Shown: piece by piece, positions 1 through 7,575 of the stretch
Layout of the letters: each line of letters begins with the position of its first letter
How positions within the stretch are numbered: the first letter of the stretch is position 1
Assembly: GCA_016124805.1 (NCBI GenBank)
Contig: WGND01000009.1
Coordinates: 124,001 to 188,000 of the forward strand
Reading direction: 5' to 3'
Source: Hyphomicrobiales bacterium
Lineage (GTDB): Bacteria > Pseudomonadota > Alphaproteobacteria > Parvibaculales > Parvibaculaceae
Length of the DNA: 64,000 nucleotides
Program-made: the position numbers and the translations under genes
Notes under the pieces: generated by a model
The model's database searches: none
Told to the model about the DNA's origin: nothing
Seen by the model: the letters and a program-made list of their open reading frames with translations, nothing else

Positions 1-1017
1 ATTGTCGAGACGGTGCAGAATGCCCCTGCCCTGCCCGGCACGCTGACACTGGATGATCTCGACAATTATCAGGCCAAGGATCGCACACCGCTTTGTGCGC
101 CCTATCGCGCCTATAAGGTCTGCACCATGCCGCCGCCCACATCGGGCGGCCTGACCAGCCTTCAGATTCTCGGCATTCTTGAGTCCTTCGACATTGGCGA
201 TATCAAACCGATGTCGCTCGAAGCGGTGCATTTCATCGCTGAGGCGGAGAAACTCGCCTATGCCGACCGCGACAAATATATCGGCGATCCCGATGTGGTC
301 GATGTGCCCGTGGCGGCGATGCTTGACCCGGCCTATCTGAAATCACGCGCCGACATGATTGATGCCAGCGCCACGCTAGGCAAGGCGAAGGCAGGCGATC
401 TGCCCGACAAGCAAGCTGCCCATTACGGGATCAATGCATCGATTGCCCGGCCCTCGACGAGCCATTTTTCTATTGATGACGGCATGGGCAATGTTGTTTC
501 CATGACGACATCGGTGGAAGCGCCTTTTGGAAGCCATCTGATGGCCGCAGGCATGATGCTCAATAATCAGCTGACAGATTTTTCCTTCAAGCCGGTTGAC
601 GAGGGCAAACCTGTTGCCAATGCCGTGGCCGCCGGCAAACGTCCCCGCTCCTCCATGGATCCGGTCATCGTGTTTGACGACAAGGGCGATTTCTATGCCG
701 CTGTCGGCTCGCCGGGCGGCAGCCGCATCATCGGCTATGTAACGCAAACCCTGATCGCGCTGCTCGACTGGAAGATGGACATGCAGGCGGCCATCAATCT
801 GCCGCGTTTCCTCGACCGCAATGGCGATCTGGAAATCGAGGAGGGCACCTCACTTGAGGACCTGACGCCGCGTCTGGAGCAGCTCGGCCATGTGGTGAAG
901 CCAAGCAAACTGACCAGCGGCTTGCATGGCATCAAGGTGACGGCGGACGGGTCGCTGCGCGGCGGCGCTGATCCCCGGCGTGAGGGGACCGTCGTAAGCG
1001 GTATGCGGGCTGATTAG
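1..1017 (+). CDS. ggt: Gamma-glutamyltransferase, C-terminal part (5' end outside window)
   Basis: This frame is open from the first base, so the gene starts upstream; 338 codons are visible. The product is a periplasmic or secreted N-terminal nucleophile hydrolase that cleaves the gamma-glutamyl bond of glutathione and transfers the glutamyl group to water or amino acids. The autocleavage site is visible as STSHFSIDD, with the Thr that becomes the N-terminal nucleophile of the small subunit, followed by a glycine-rich GSPGGSRI loop that fits the gamma-glutamyl-binding part of the family. Everything expected of the small subunit is present up to the stop. The stop overlaps the convergent glucokinase stop by 4 bp. 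The large subunit and signal peptide cannot be judged. Confidence 0.93.
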   Translation: MVETVQNAPALPGTLTLDDLDNYQAKDRTPLCAPYRAYKVCTMPPPTSGGLTSLQILGILESFDIGDIKPMSLEAVHFIAEAEKLAYADRDKYIGDPDVVDVPVAAMLDPAYLKSRADMIDASATLGKAKAGDLPDKQAAHYGINASIARPSTSHFSIDDGMGNVVSMTTSVEAPFGSHLMAAGMMLNNQLTDFSFKPVDEGKPVANAVAAGKRPRSSMDPVIVFDDKGDFYAAVGSPGGSRIIGYVTQTLIALLDWKMDMQAAINLPRFLDRNGDLEIEEGTSLEDLTPRLEQLGHVVKPSKLTSGLHGIKVTADGSLRGGADPRREGTVVSGMRAD

Positions 1018-2018
1018 AGAAGGCTGCGGGCTGCCGTCTGGGCAAGGCCCAGCAGCGCTGTATCATCGCGCATGATCGCATAAACGGGGATGCGCGCGAG
1101 AAAGGCCTCAAAGCCGCCCTTGGCTTCAAAGCGGGAACGAAACAGGGCGGCATCAAAAAGCTGTTGCCCTGTGCGATCTGCCAGCCTGAGCCAGCCCGGC
1201 ACGATGCCGCCACCGATATAGATGCCGCCTCTGGCGCCCATGATGAGCGCAAGATCGCCCGCCACAGCCCCAAGCCAACCTGTGAAAAGTGCGATGGCTT
1301 CCATGCAGAGTGGGCAGGTGCCGGCAAGCGCCTTCTCCGCAATATCGGAAGCCCGCAACGGCGCAGTGGGCGCCTGCCCTGCCATGTCGGACATGGTTTC
1401 ATAAAGCGTGACCAGCCCGGGCCCGGAGAGCACGCGCTCAACGGAGACATGCCCGTATTTGGCGGCAAGCGCCTGATGGATTGCCATTTCACGCGGCGTG
1501 GTGGGCGCCAGATCGACATGCCCGCCCTCGCCGGGATTGACGATATAGCCGCTTCCCGACCAGATGAGCGTGGCCACACCAAGCCCTGTGCCCGCCCCCA
1601 TCACAACCTTTGTCCCTTCGGCTTCCGGCGCCTCAGAGCCGCCGATCTGGCGCAGCTCGTCCGGCTTTAGATGGGGGACAGCACTGGCGAGCGCCGCAAA
1701 ATCATTCATGAGGCTGGGCGCGGCAACCGATGTGGCCGCCGCCAGCGACGCCACCGACACTTCCCAGGGGCAATTGGTGAATGTGATACGGGATGAAGCG
1801 CCCCGCCCTTCAAGCGGACCTGCCGCACAGACAGCCACGGCATCAAGCGCAGGCTGCCCCTGTCCTTCGAGAAAGAGCGCCAGTGCCTCATCCAGTGTCG
1901 CATGATCGGCCGTCTGAAAAACGGTCGGCCTGGACAAGGCAAGTGTCTCGCCCTGCTGATGGGCAAGCGCAAAGCGCGCATTGGTGCCGCCGATGTCAGC
2001 CACCAGAAAACAGCGCAT
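1014..2018 (-). CDS. glk: Glucokinase
   Basis: ATP-dependent phosphorylation of glucose to glucose 6-phosphate in the cytoplasm. The 334-residue protein has the ATPase phosphate-binding motif near the N terminus (DIGGTNARFAL) and the later GAGTGLGVA loop typical of the bacterial Glk family, with the GEGGH metal/sugar segment behind it. Length matches the family. I chose the ATG at 2018 because the upstream kinase stop ends at 2020, leaving 1 nt between stop and start, which suggests translational coupling. In-frame ATGs further upstream would overlap the kinase gene. With pgi at 16106 the window encodes the first two steps of glucose use. It is the last gene of a minus-strand run starting near 6520. 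Confidence 0.92.
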   Translation of the reverse strand: MRCFLVADIGGTNARFALAHQQGETLALSRPTVFQTADHATLDEALALFLEGQGQPALDAVAVCAAGPLEGRGASSRITFTNCPWEVSVASLAAATSVAAPSLMNDFAALASAVPHLKPDELRQIGGSEAPEAEGTKVVMGAGTGLGVATLIWSGSGYIVNPGEGGHVDLAPTTPREMAIHQALAAKYGHVSVERVLSGPGLVTLYETMSDMAGQAPTAPLRASDIAEKALAGTCPLCMEAIALFTGWLGAVAGDLALIMGARGGIYIGGGIVPGWLRLADRTGQQLFDAALFRSRFEAKGGFEAFLARIPVYAIMRDDTALLGLAQTAARSLL

Positions 2019-2019
2019 G

Positions 2020-3534
2020 TCAGATGGAGGCATCGGCGTCGTCACATTCATTGAGCGTTGATTCATCATCCGGGATGCAGATGCGGAAAGTCGTGCCTTC
2101 CGGACTGCTTGAAAGCAGATCTATGTGACCACCATGCAGACGCGTCAGCTCGCTGGCAATAGCAAGGCCCAGACCTGTGCCGCCCGAGCGCGTGCTGCCG
2201 GTGAAGGCGGTGAATAGATTGCTACGGGCTTTCTCAGGCAGGCCGGGACCGGTGTCGGCAAGATCAATATGCACATGATCCATGGCCCGCCATGCCCGGA
2301 GCGTAATACGCCCTTTGCCCTCACAGCCGTCATGCAGGGCCTGAACGGCATTGCGTGTGAGATTGAGAAGCACACGGAACATCTGGTCCGGATCGGCATT
2401 GACCCGCAATTCATCCGGCACATCAATGATGAAATCGATCTCGCTATCCTCGTCAAGGCCGGAGGCTGTGGCCACTTCCCTTGCCAGACGCGCCAGCGCA
2501 ACTTCCGCCCGCTGGGGGGCGGCTTCGTCCGCATGGCCGAATTTCAGTGTCGCGGTGCAGAGTTCAATGGCGCGATCAATGGAGGCAAAAAGGCGCGGCG
2601 CCAGATGCTGCACCGTCGGATCATCCACGGCGCCCAGCCTGTCGGAAATGAGCTGGGCGCTCGCCAGAATATTGCGCAGGTCATGATTGATCTTGCTCAC
2701 CGCGGCCCCGAGCGAGGCCAGATGCGCCTGCTGGTTGAGTGTGGTCCTGACCTGATGCTGAAGGCCGGCCAGTTCACGTTCAGCAACGCCGATCTCATCA
2801 GCACGAGCTGTGGGGCGAATGACGCGGCGGTCATCACCCGGATTTTCGCGAAAGGCAACCATGTTGCTCGTGATCGCCCGCATGGGCCGTACAAGCAACA
2901 GATGCAGCATGAGAAAGACGAGGCTTGCGGTGAAAATGGAAATGATGAGGGAGAGAACAAACACATTGCGCCCATAGATCAGCATGGCTTCGCGAAGCGG
3001 CGTTTCATCCAGCACGATCTCGATAAAATCGCCCCCTTCAAAGCGCGGCATGCTGATGACACGGATGATGCGCCCCTCACCATTCCGCAATGTGTCGAAG
3101 GCATCCATGACAAGTGTGATGGCCATCGCGTGGCGCAGATCGAAAGAGGCTTCAACCGTTGGCGGCATGTCGTCACTGAGCATGAGACGGCGGGAGGAAT
3201 CCCGATGCAGGGCCACGGCATAAACCTGCGCATTGCGCAGCAGTTCCTCACGCAATTCGGGCCGCACCATATGATCGGGCGTCGCTTCGAGCGCCAGCGA
3301 CGCGATCTGGGCGGCGGCGGCATGTTCCTCCAGCCAGTTCAGACGGAAATTGGCGATGGAAGGGACGAAGACCAACACTTCCGCCAGCATGACAAAAAGG
3401 ATGGTGAGCGCCAGCAGCTGACGCGACAGGGAATGGCTCAACGGCGCAAAGAGGCCGCGACCGAGGAGCCCCAATCCCCCGCCTGCGCCTTTTACAGCCC
3501 GCATTCCAGTCCGGTTTTCCGCCCGATCCGTCAT
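2020..3534 (-). CDS. Membrane sensor histidine kinase (HAMP, HisKA, HATPase)
   Basis: Inner-membrane sensor kinase of 504 residues. A first membrane helix is at about residues 38-60, a periplasmic region of about 125 residues follows, then a second helix at 186-214, a HAMP linker, and a dimerisation/phosphoacceptor helix with H284 in KINHDLRN. The ATPase domain shows the N box (NLTRNAVQA), G1 box (DTGPGLP) and G2 box (GGTGLGLAI), so it should be active. No response regulator lies next to it, so its partner is unknown. The chosen ATG (3534) has AGGGAGA upstream; an ATG at 3558 is possible but has a G-run directly against it. It sits between a disulfide oxidoreductase (61 bp) and glucokinase (1 nt). 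Confidence 0.88.
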   Translation of the reverse strand: MTDRAENRTGMRAVKGAGGGLGLLGRGLFAPLSHSLSRQLLALTILFVMLAEVLVFVPSIANFRLNWLEEHAAAAQIASLALEATPDHMVRPELREELLRNAQVYAVALHRDSSRRLMLSDDMPPTVEASFDLRHAMAITLVMDAFDTLRNGEGRIIRVISMPRFEGGDFIEIVLDETPLREAMLIYGRNVFVLSLIISIFTASLVFLMLHLLLVRPMRAITSNMVAFRENPGDDRRVIRPTARADEIGVAERELAGLQHQVRTTLNQQAHLASLGAAVSKINHDLRNILASAQLISDRLGAVDDPTVQHLAPRLFASIDRAIELCTATLKFGHADEAAPQRAEVALARLAREVATASGLDEDSEIDFIIDVPDELRVNADPDQMFRVLLNLTRNAVQALHDGCEGKGRITLRAWRAMDHVHIDLADTGPGLPEKARSNLFTAFTGSTRSGGTGLGLAIASELTRLHGGHIDLLSSSPEGTTFRICIPDDESTLNECDDADASI

Positions 3535-3595
3535 ATCCGGTCGCGTCTCCCTGTCCATGCCCCTATATAGCTGAAACGGGGCGCATTGGGCAGGT

Positions 3596-5020
3596 TCAGC
3601 CAAAGAGGCGCAGGAAACGGACCAGCATGCGGGTGCGGGGGCTGAAAAGCGTGGGCGTGTAATAGGCGCCGGCCACGCGCTTGCTGACCTCCGAGAGTGT
3701 CGGATAGGGCGCAATCAGGCCCGCCATGGCGCTGACCTTCAGGCCCTGGGATTTGGCCAGCACCCAGGGCAGGATCAGCTCGCCTGCATGCGGCCCCACA
3801 ATCGTGACGCCCAGGATGCGGCCATGCAGATCGGTCACCAGCTTGATGACGCCTTCCGTCTCGCGCTCAGCCTGGGCGCGATCATTTTCGCCGAAATGCC
3901 AGCGCAACACGTTGATCTTCATATGGCGTTCGCGGGCTTCGGCCTCGGTCTCGCCGACATGGGCAAGTTCCGGATCGGTATAGGTGACCCATGGCACGCA
4001 GCTGTGGTCAGCCTTGGCAGGCAGGCGGAAAAGAATATTGCGAATGGCAATCCCGGCGTGATAGCCCGCCACATGGGTGAATTGCAGGCCGCCCGCGACA
4101 TCGCCAATCGCGAAGATACGCTTGTTGGAGGAGCGCAGACGCGCATCCACCGTAACACCGCGTTTGGTATAGGCCACACCGGCCTTCTCGAGATCGAGCT
4201 GATCGACATTGGCGGTGCGCCCCGTTGCCAGCAGCAAGTGGCTGCCCGCAATCTCCATAGGCGCGCCGTTCTTCTCGACGGTCACCGTGATATTGCCAAG
4301 GTCACCGGCGACGGAGAGCACTTTTGTATTTTCATGGATGGCGACACCTTCCCGCGTCAGGTTATCGATGACGACAGCGGCAAGTTCGGGATCATCCTTG
4401 CCAAGAGCGGTCATGCCCTCAATGACGGTGACATCGGACCCCAGACGGCGATGGGCCTGCGCCATCTCCATGCCGATGGGCCCGCCGCCAATGATGATCA
4501 GATGTTTTGGCAGCTCGACATTGTCGAAAAGGGTTTCATTGGTGAAGAAGGGCGTTGCATCCAGCCCCGGTATGGGCGGGACGGCGGCGCGCGAACCGGT
4601 GGCGATGACAATGCGGCGAGCGATGATTTCGGTATCGCCTGCGATAATTGTCCGCTCATTTTTGAATCGGGCATGTTCCTTGATGACGGTGACGCCCAGA
4701 CCCTCGAAGCGCTCCACGGAGTCATTGGGTTCAATGGCTGCAATGACGCCTTTGACATGCGCGTTGACAGCTGCAAAGTCGATCTTTGGCTTCACGGCCT
4801 TGACACCGAATTTCTCGCCAGCCCCCATGCGATAGGCTTGCTTGGCGGCGGCCAGCAGCGCCTTGGACGGCACGCAGCCGGTATTGAGGCAATCGCCACC
4901 CATCTCCGCGCGCTCGACAAGCACGGTTTTTGCGCCCATCTGCGAGGCACCCGCCGCCACCGAGAGGCCTGCCGAACCGCCCCCGATGACACAGATATCT
5001 GCCTTGATGATGTTGCTCAT
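3596..5020 (-). CDS. FAD-dependent pyridine nucleotide-disulfide oxidoreductase (MerA/Lpd-like)
   Basis: Cytoplasmic flavoprotein of 474 residues in the dihydrolipoamide dehydrogenase/mercuric reductase superfamily. The FAD dinucleotide fold (GGGSAG) is at residues 13-18, the redox-active pair is C44/C49 in GGDCLNTGCVPSK, a second NAD(P) fold is GGGPIG, and FAIGDVAGG marks the FAD-binding end. The C-terminal dimerisation domain lacks the catalytic His of Lpd: the usual H-P-T-x-S-E is YPTLSE. It also lacks the C-terminal Cys pair and the N-terminal metal-binding domain of true MerA, so neither mercuric reduction nor lipoamide oxidation can be assumed. The next gene upstream encodes a TVP38-type membrane protein; fusions of these two families are known, which suggests a joint role. 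Substrate unknown. Confidence 0.88.
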   Translation of the reverse strand: MSNIIKADICVIGGGSAGLSVAAGASQMGAKTVLVERAEMGGDCLNTGCVPSKALLAAAKQAYRMGAGEKFGVKAVKPKIDFAAVNAHVKGVIAAIEPNDSVERFEGLGVTVIKEHARFKNERTIIAGDTEIIARRIVIATGSRAAVPPIPGLDATPFFTNETLFDNVELPKHLIIIGGGPIGMEMAQAHRRLGSDVTVIEGMTALGKDDPELAAVVIDNLTREGVAIHENTKVLSVAGDLGNITVTVEKNGAPMEIAGSHLLLATGRTANVDQLDLEKAGVAYTKRGVTVDARLRSSNKRIFAIGDVAGGLQFTHVAGYHAGIAIRNILFRLPAKADHSCVPWVTYTDPELAHVGETEAEARERHMKINVLRWHFGENDRAQAERETEGVIKLVTDLHGRILGVTIVGPHAGELILPWVLAKSQGLKVSAMAGLIAPYPTLSEVSKRVAGAYYTPTLFSPRTRMLVRFLRLFG

Positions 5021-5064
5021 GCGTCTTGTCCTTTTCAGGCGGTCAAATGGGAAGGGCTTTAGTG

Positions 5065-5796
5065 TCAGGCTTTTTTGCGGGCAGCATTATAGCGACGATA
5101 GATCATCGGCAGCAGGGCCAGACAGGCGAGTGCGATGATGGGGCCGATGATCTGCGGCTCGAACAGGAGGCCGAGATCGGGTTCGCGGCCGGCGTCAAAG
5201 ACTGCCCCCAGACCATTGCCGAGGCTGGCAAAGACAAATGTTCCCGGGATGATGCCAAGACCTGTCGTGATGACAAAGGTCGACACCGAAACGCCCAGAA
5301 ATGCGGGCGCGAGATTGACAACGAAGAAGGGGAAGATCGGGATAAGGCGCATGACCAGCAGATAGGAAAAGGCATCTTCCCCGAAGCCTTCCTCAATGCG
5401 GCGCAGGGCAGGCCCGGCGCGGGCGCGCAGCACATCGCCAAGCGCGGTCTTGGCCGCCAGAAAAACAGCCGTGGCGCCGATCGTCGCGCCGATGACCGTG
5501 TAGGTGCCGCCAAGCAGCGTGCCGAAGAGAAAACCGCCTGTGAGCGTGGCCACCAGCCCCGCCGGCAGGGAGAAGGCGGCAATGAGAATATAGATGCCGA
5601 TATAGATGAGGGCGGCGAGCAACGCATTTTCGGCGACAAGCTGGCTCAGGGCTGCCCGGTTATCGCGCAGGGCATTCAGCGAGGCATATTGATCAAGCCC
5701 CAGAAGGAAGAAGGCCGCCAGACCTGCCGCCAGCAGGACGAGGGGCCAGAGGCGCTTCCAGGAAAAGCTCGTCTTGGGGGGTGGCATGTCAGTCAT
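5065..5796 (-). CDS. TVP38/TMEM64 (VTT domain) membrane protein
   Basis: Integral inner-membrane protein of about 243 residues with a helix near the N terminus, a central VTT domain and a last helix before a basic tail (RRYNAARKKA). Family hallmarks include the glycine-rich stretch TLTGGFLFGTLLGG and the RLIPIFPFFVVN segment followed by GIIPGTFVFASLG, which form re-entrant loops in the DedA/TVP38 superfamily. Related proteins are linked to lipid scrambling or membrane homeostasis, but the bacterial role is not settled. The ATG at 5796 overlaps the DUF547 stop by 8 bp, and AGG lies about 9 nt ahead of it; an ATG at 5805 is an alternative. It precedes the disulfide oxidoreductase by 44 bp. Confidence 0.88.
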   Translation of the reverse strand: MTDMPPPKTSFSWKRLWPLVLLAAGLAAFFLLGLDQYASLNALRDNRAALSQLVAENALLAALIYIGIYILIAAFSLPAGLVATLTGGFLFGTLLGGTYTVIGATIGATAVFLAAKTALGDVLRARAGPALRRIEEGFGEDAFSYLLVMRLIPIFPFFVVNLAPAFLGVSVSTFVITTGLGIIPGTFVFASLGNGLGAVFDAGREPDLGLLFEPQIIGPIIALACLALLPMIYRRYNAARKKA

Positions 5797-6520
5797 CTTT
5801 ATCATCCTGTCCGGCTGCGTTGAGTGACCAGTCATAATCACGGAAGCTCATGCTGACCGTTTCGTCCAGTGCCCTGGCCAAAGCCGGTTCGGCATAGGTT
5901 TTCAGGATTTCGCGGCGTGCAGCATCGCTATCCCCGAAATCATTGCGATACCAATCAAAGATGCGTGATGCCGTGAGCGTGCCATCCTCAAATGTGAGCC
6001 CGTCCGGGCTGTTGATGAAGGCGCGGGCGGCCTCATCAAGCATGGCATCGAGTTTTTCAGCCGTTAAAGGTTCAGGCGGGATGACCGGGCAGCTGCCCGA
6101 GGCGCAGTTCAGCGCAAAATGAACGCGCGGATCGCGGAATTGGGCGCGCAGGATGCGATGTTCAATGTCGTTGAGGCTCAACTCCCGCTCCCCGATGCGG
6201 ATCAGCGGGATTTCCCATGGCCCGGGCACACCTTTGACGGGCGGCCCCTCAATCTCGCGAATGGAGGTGACGGGATAATGGGCCAGCACCAGGCGAATGG
6301 TCAGCGCGTTGTAGAGATTGACCCAGAGAGCGAACTGGGCGGCGGTCTCCAGGCTGTCGATATTCTGGGCGGCGCAATGCGCGATGTAGGACTTTAGAAG
6401 CGCGCGGTCGGCCGGATGTGCATGAAAGGTGGCATAATCAACGCGTGCCGGGCTGTCTGCCGTGGCCGGGCGTCGATATCGCGCCAAAAGATGCCCCCAG
6501 GGCGAATGATCAACCGCCAT
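5789..6520 (-). CDS. DUF547 domain-containing protein
   Basis: 243-residue protein matching DUF547 by the blocks FALWVNLYNALTIRLVL, the central region around GERELSLNDIEHRILR, and the signature FALNCASGSCP. No signal peptide is evident from this start, although many family members are exported. Biochemical function is unknown. An in-frame TTG at 6541 with GGGA six bases upstream is an alternative start adding seven residues; the ATG at 6520 has AAGGGA ten bases upstream. It is the first gene of a minus-strand run with TVP38 (8 bp overlap), the disulfide oxidoreductase, a sensor kinase and glk. The DUF547-TVP38-oxidoreductase association is seen in other proteobacteria, so shared function is a fair inference. 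Confidence 0.82.
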   Translation of the reverse strand: MAVDHSPWGHLLARYRRPATADSPARVDYATFHAHPADRALLKSYIAHCAAQNIDSLETAAQFALWVNLYNALTIRLVLAHYPVTSIREIEGPPVKGVPGPWEIPLIRIGERELSLNDIEHRILRAQFRDPRVHFALNCASGSCPVIPPEPLTAEKLDAMLDEAARAFINSPDGLTFEDGTLTASRIFDWYRNDFGDSDAARREILKTYAEPALARALDETVSMSFRDYDWSLNAAGQDDKDD

Positions 6521-6918
6521 GATGGCGCGTTCCCTTGTCAAATTGCGTCCCTTGACCGCGAAAAAGAACTTATCATGAACACATTACCCACTTGCGCCTT
6601 TCCTGTGTGCCATCTGCCCGACAGGAAAGCGAGCGCATATGGCGCCCTTCACTCAATTGTGAGAGAGGGGGCAGGGCCGTCGTCTATCCGGCCATGGCCG
6701 CCAGCCGGGATATGACACCGGATGCCCGGCAGCGTTGACTTTGGCCGTGCTTATCGCCTATATACCGGCCCAGACAGCCGTCAGGCCTCGCGCCTGCGGC
6801 TCTTATATTATTGGCACTTTGCAATTGGCAGTGGTGAGCGGGCATAAAGCGCCGTTTCCCGCCGTTATGCCGAGATTTCGGCGCCAAGAACCAGAGCCAG
6901 ACCGCCGGAGACGATGAA
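6521..6918. other. Intergenic region between DUF547 gene and rpmH
   Basis: About 400 bp without a supportable gene. It must hold divergent promoters: one for the minus-strand DUF547 run and one for rpmH. The only clear signal is the plus-strand promoter listed separately. Short open frames here have no recognisable protein and lack convincing ribosome binding sites. Confidence 0.6.
6735..6764 (+). promoter_or_regulatory. Probable sigma-70 promoter of rpmH-rnpA-yidC-engB
   Basis: TTGACT (6735-6740) and TATATA (6759-6764) are separated by 18 bp, close to the housekeeping consensus. The predicted transcript would begin near 6771, giving a leader of about 150 nt before the rpmH GTG. No competing start signal of similar quality is visible in this intergenic region. 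Confidence 0.6.
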
Positions 6919-7053
6919 GTGAAACGGACCTATCAACCGAGCGAACTTATCCGCAAGCGCCGCCATGGCTTCCGTGCGCGCATGGCCACCAAGAGCGGTC
7001 GCAAAATTATCGCGTCCCGCCGTCGCGAAGGCCGCAAGAAGCTTTCTGCCTGA
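6919..7053 (+). CDS. rpmH: 50S ribosomal protein L34
   Basis: 44-codon gene for the very basic large-subunit protein L34. The translation begins [20 protein letters not shown] and continues through the [10 protein letters not shown] block to REGRKKLSA, matching the family over its whole length. The start is a GTG at 6919; the only nearby ATG (6914) runs into a stop after two codons. The gene heads the conserved bacterial rpmH-rnpA-yidC block. Confidence 0.96.
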   Translation: MKRTYQPSELIRKRRHGFRARMATKSGRKIIASRRREGRKKLSA

Positions 7054-7194
7054 TCAGGCTGTGACCTGCAGGTGATGCCTTGCGTCACCTGATGTTCCCC
7101 TGCTGCCAGGCTGAAGTGCTTTTGAAGGCAGGGCTTCTGCCGGAAACACGTGGGCAGACCGCACGCGGATCCGGCCCAAGGAACAACCTTGCAG

Positions 7195-7575
7195 ATGGAT
7201 CGACTTCGCAAACGCCGTGAATTTCTCGCAGCCGCCCAAGGGCAAAAATGGGCTGCTCCTTCCCTTGTGCTTCAGGCAAGGGCGCGCGGCGAAGACGACT
7301 CGGTTCGTGTCGGGTTTACCGTAACAAAAAAAGTCGGGTCCGCCGTGATCCGCAATCGCGCCAAGCGCCGCCTGCGTGCGGCAGCTGCCGAACTTCTTCC
7401 GTCTCTTGCCAATCCCGGGTTCGACTATGTTCTGGTCGGCCGTGCGGGGACATTGGATCGGGCCTGGCCTGATCTGCTCGCTGATTTGCGCAAGGCTGTT
7501 GACCGCGTACACGGGGCACGCGGCCGATCTTCCTCCAAAAGCTCCACCGCCAGGGATACCGCGCCACATGGGTGA
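7195..7575 (+). CDS. rnpA: Ribonuclease P protein component
   Basis: Protein subunit of RNase P, which helps the catalytic RNA bind and mature the 5' ends of pre-tRNAs. The 126-residue protein has the family pattern: an N-terminal LRKRREFLAA helix, a VGFTVTKKVGSAV strand, and the RNR signature (RNRAKRRLR) with its basic RNA-binding face. The ATG at 7195 has AAGGAA about 12 nt upstream; a TTG at 7189 is better spaced and may be used instead. Its last 8 bp overlap the start of yidC, and the yidD gene usually found between these two is missing. The C-terminal tail is low complexity (GARGRSSSKSS) and probably unstructured. Confidence 0.93.
   Translation: MDRLRKRREFLAAAQGQKWAAPSLVLQARARGEDDSVRVGFTVTKKVGSAVIRNRAKRRLRAAAAELLPSLANPGFDYVLVGRAGTLDRAWPDLLADLRKAVDRVHGARGRSSSKSSTARDTAPHG

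Noticed and set aside
2269..3570. 433-codon open frame on plus opposite the sensor kinase
   Set aside because: Antisense shadow of a gene with clear kinase motifs; no domain in the translation and rich in His/Arg, a sign of GC-rich reverse-complement frames.
3596..5020. Annotation as mercuric reductase (merA)
   Set aside because: No N-terminal metal-binding domain, no C-terminal Cys pair, no mer genes nearby.
3788..5062. 424-codon open frame on plus opposite the disulfide oxidoreductase
   Set aside because: Shadow of the flavoprotein gene; translation has no recognisable fold.
6735..6917. 60-codon open frame just before rpmH
   Set aside because: Overlaps the rpmH promoter and leader; no similarity and no ribosome binding site.
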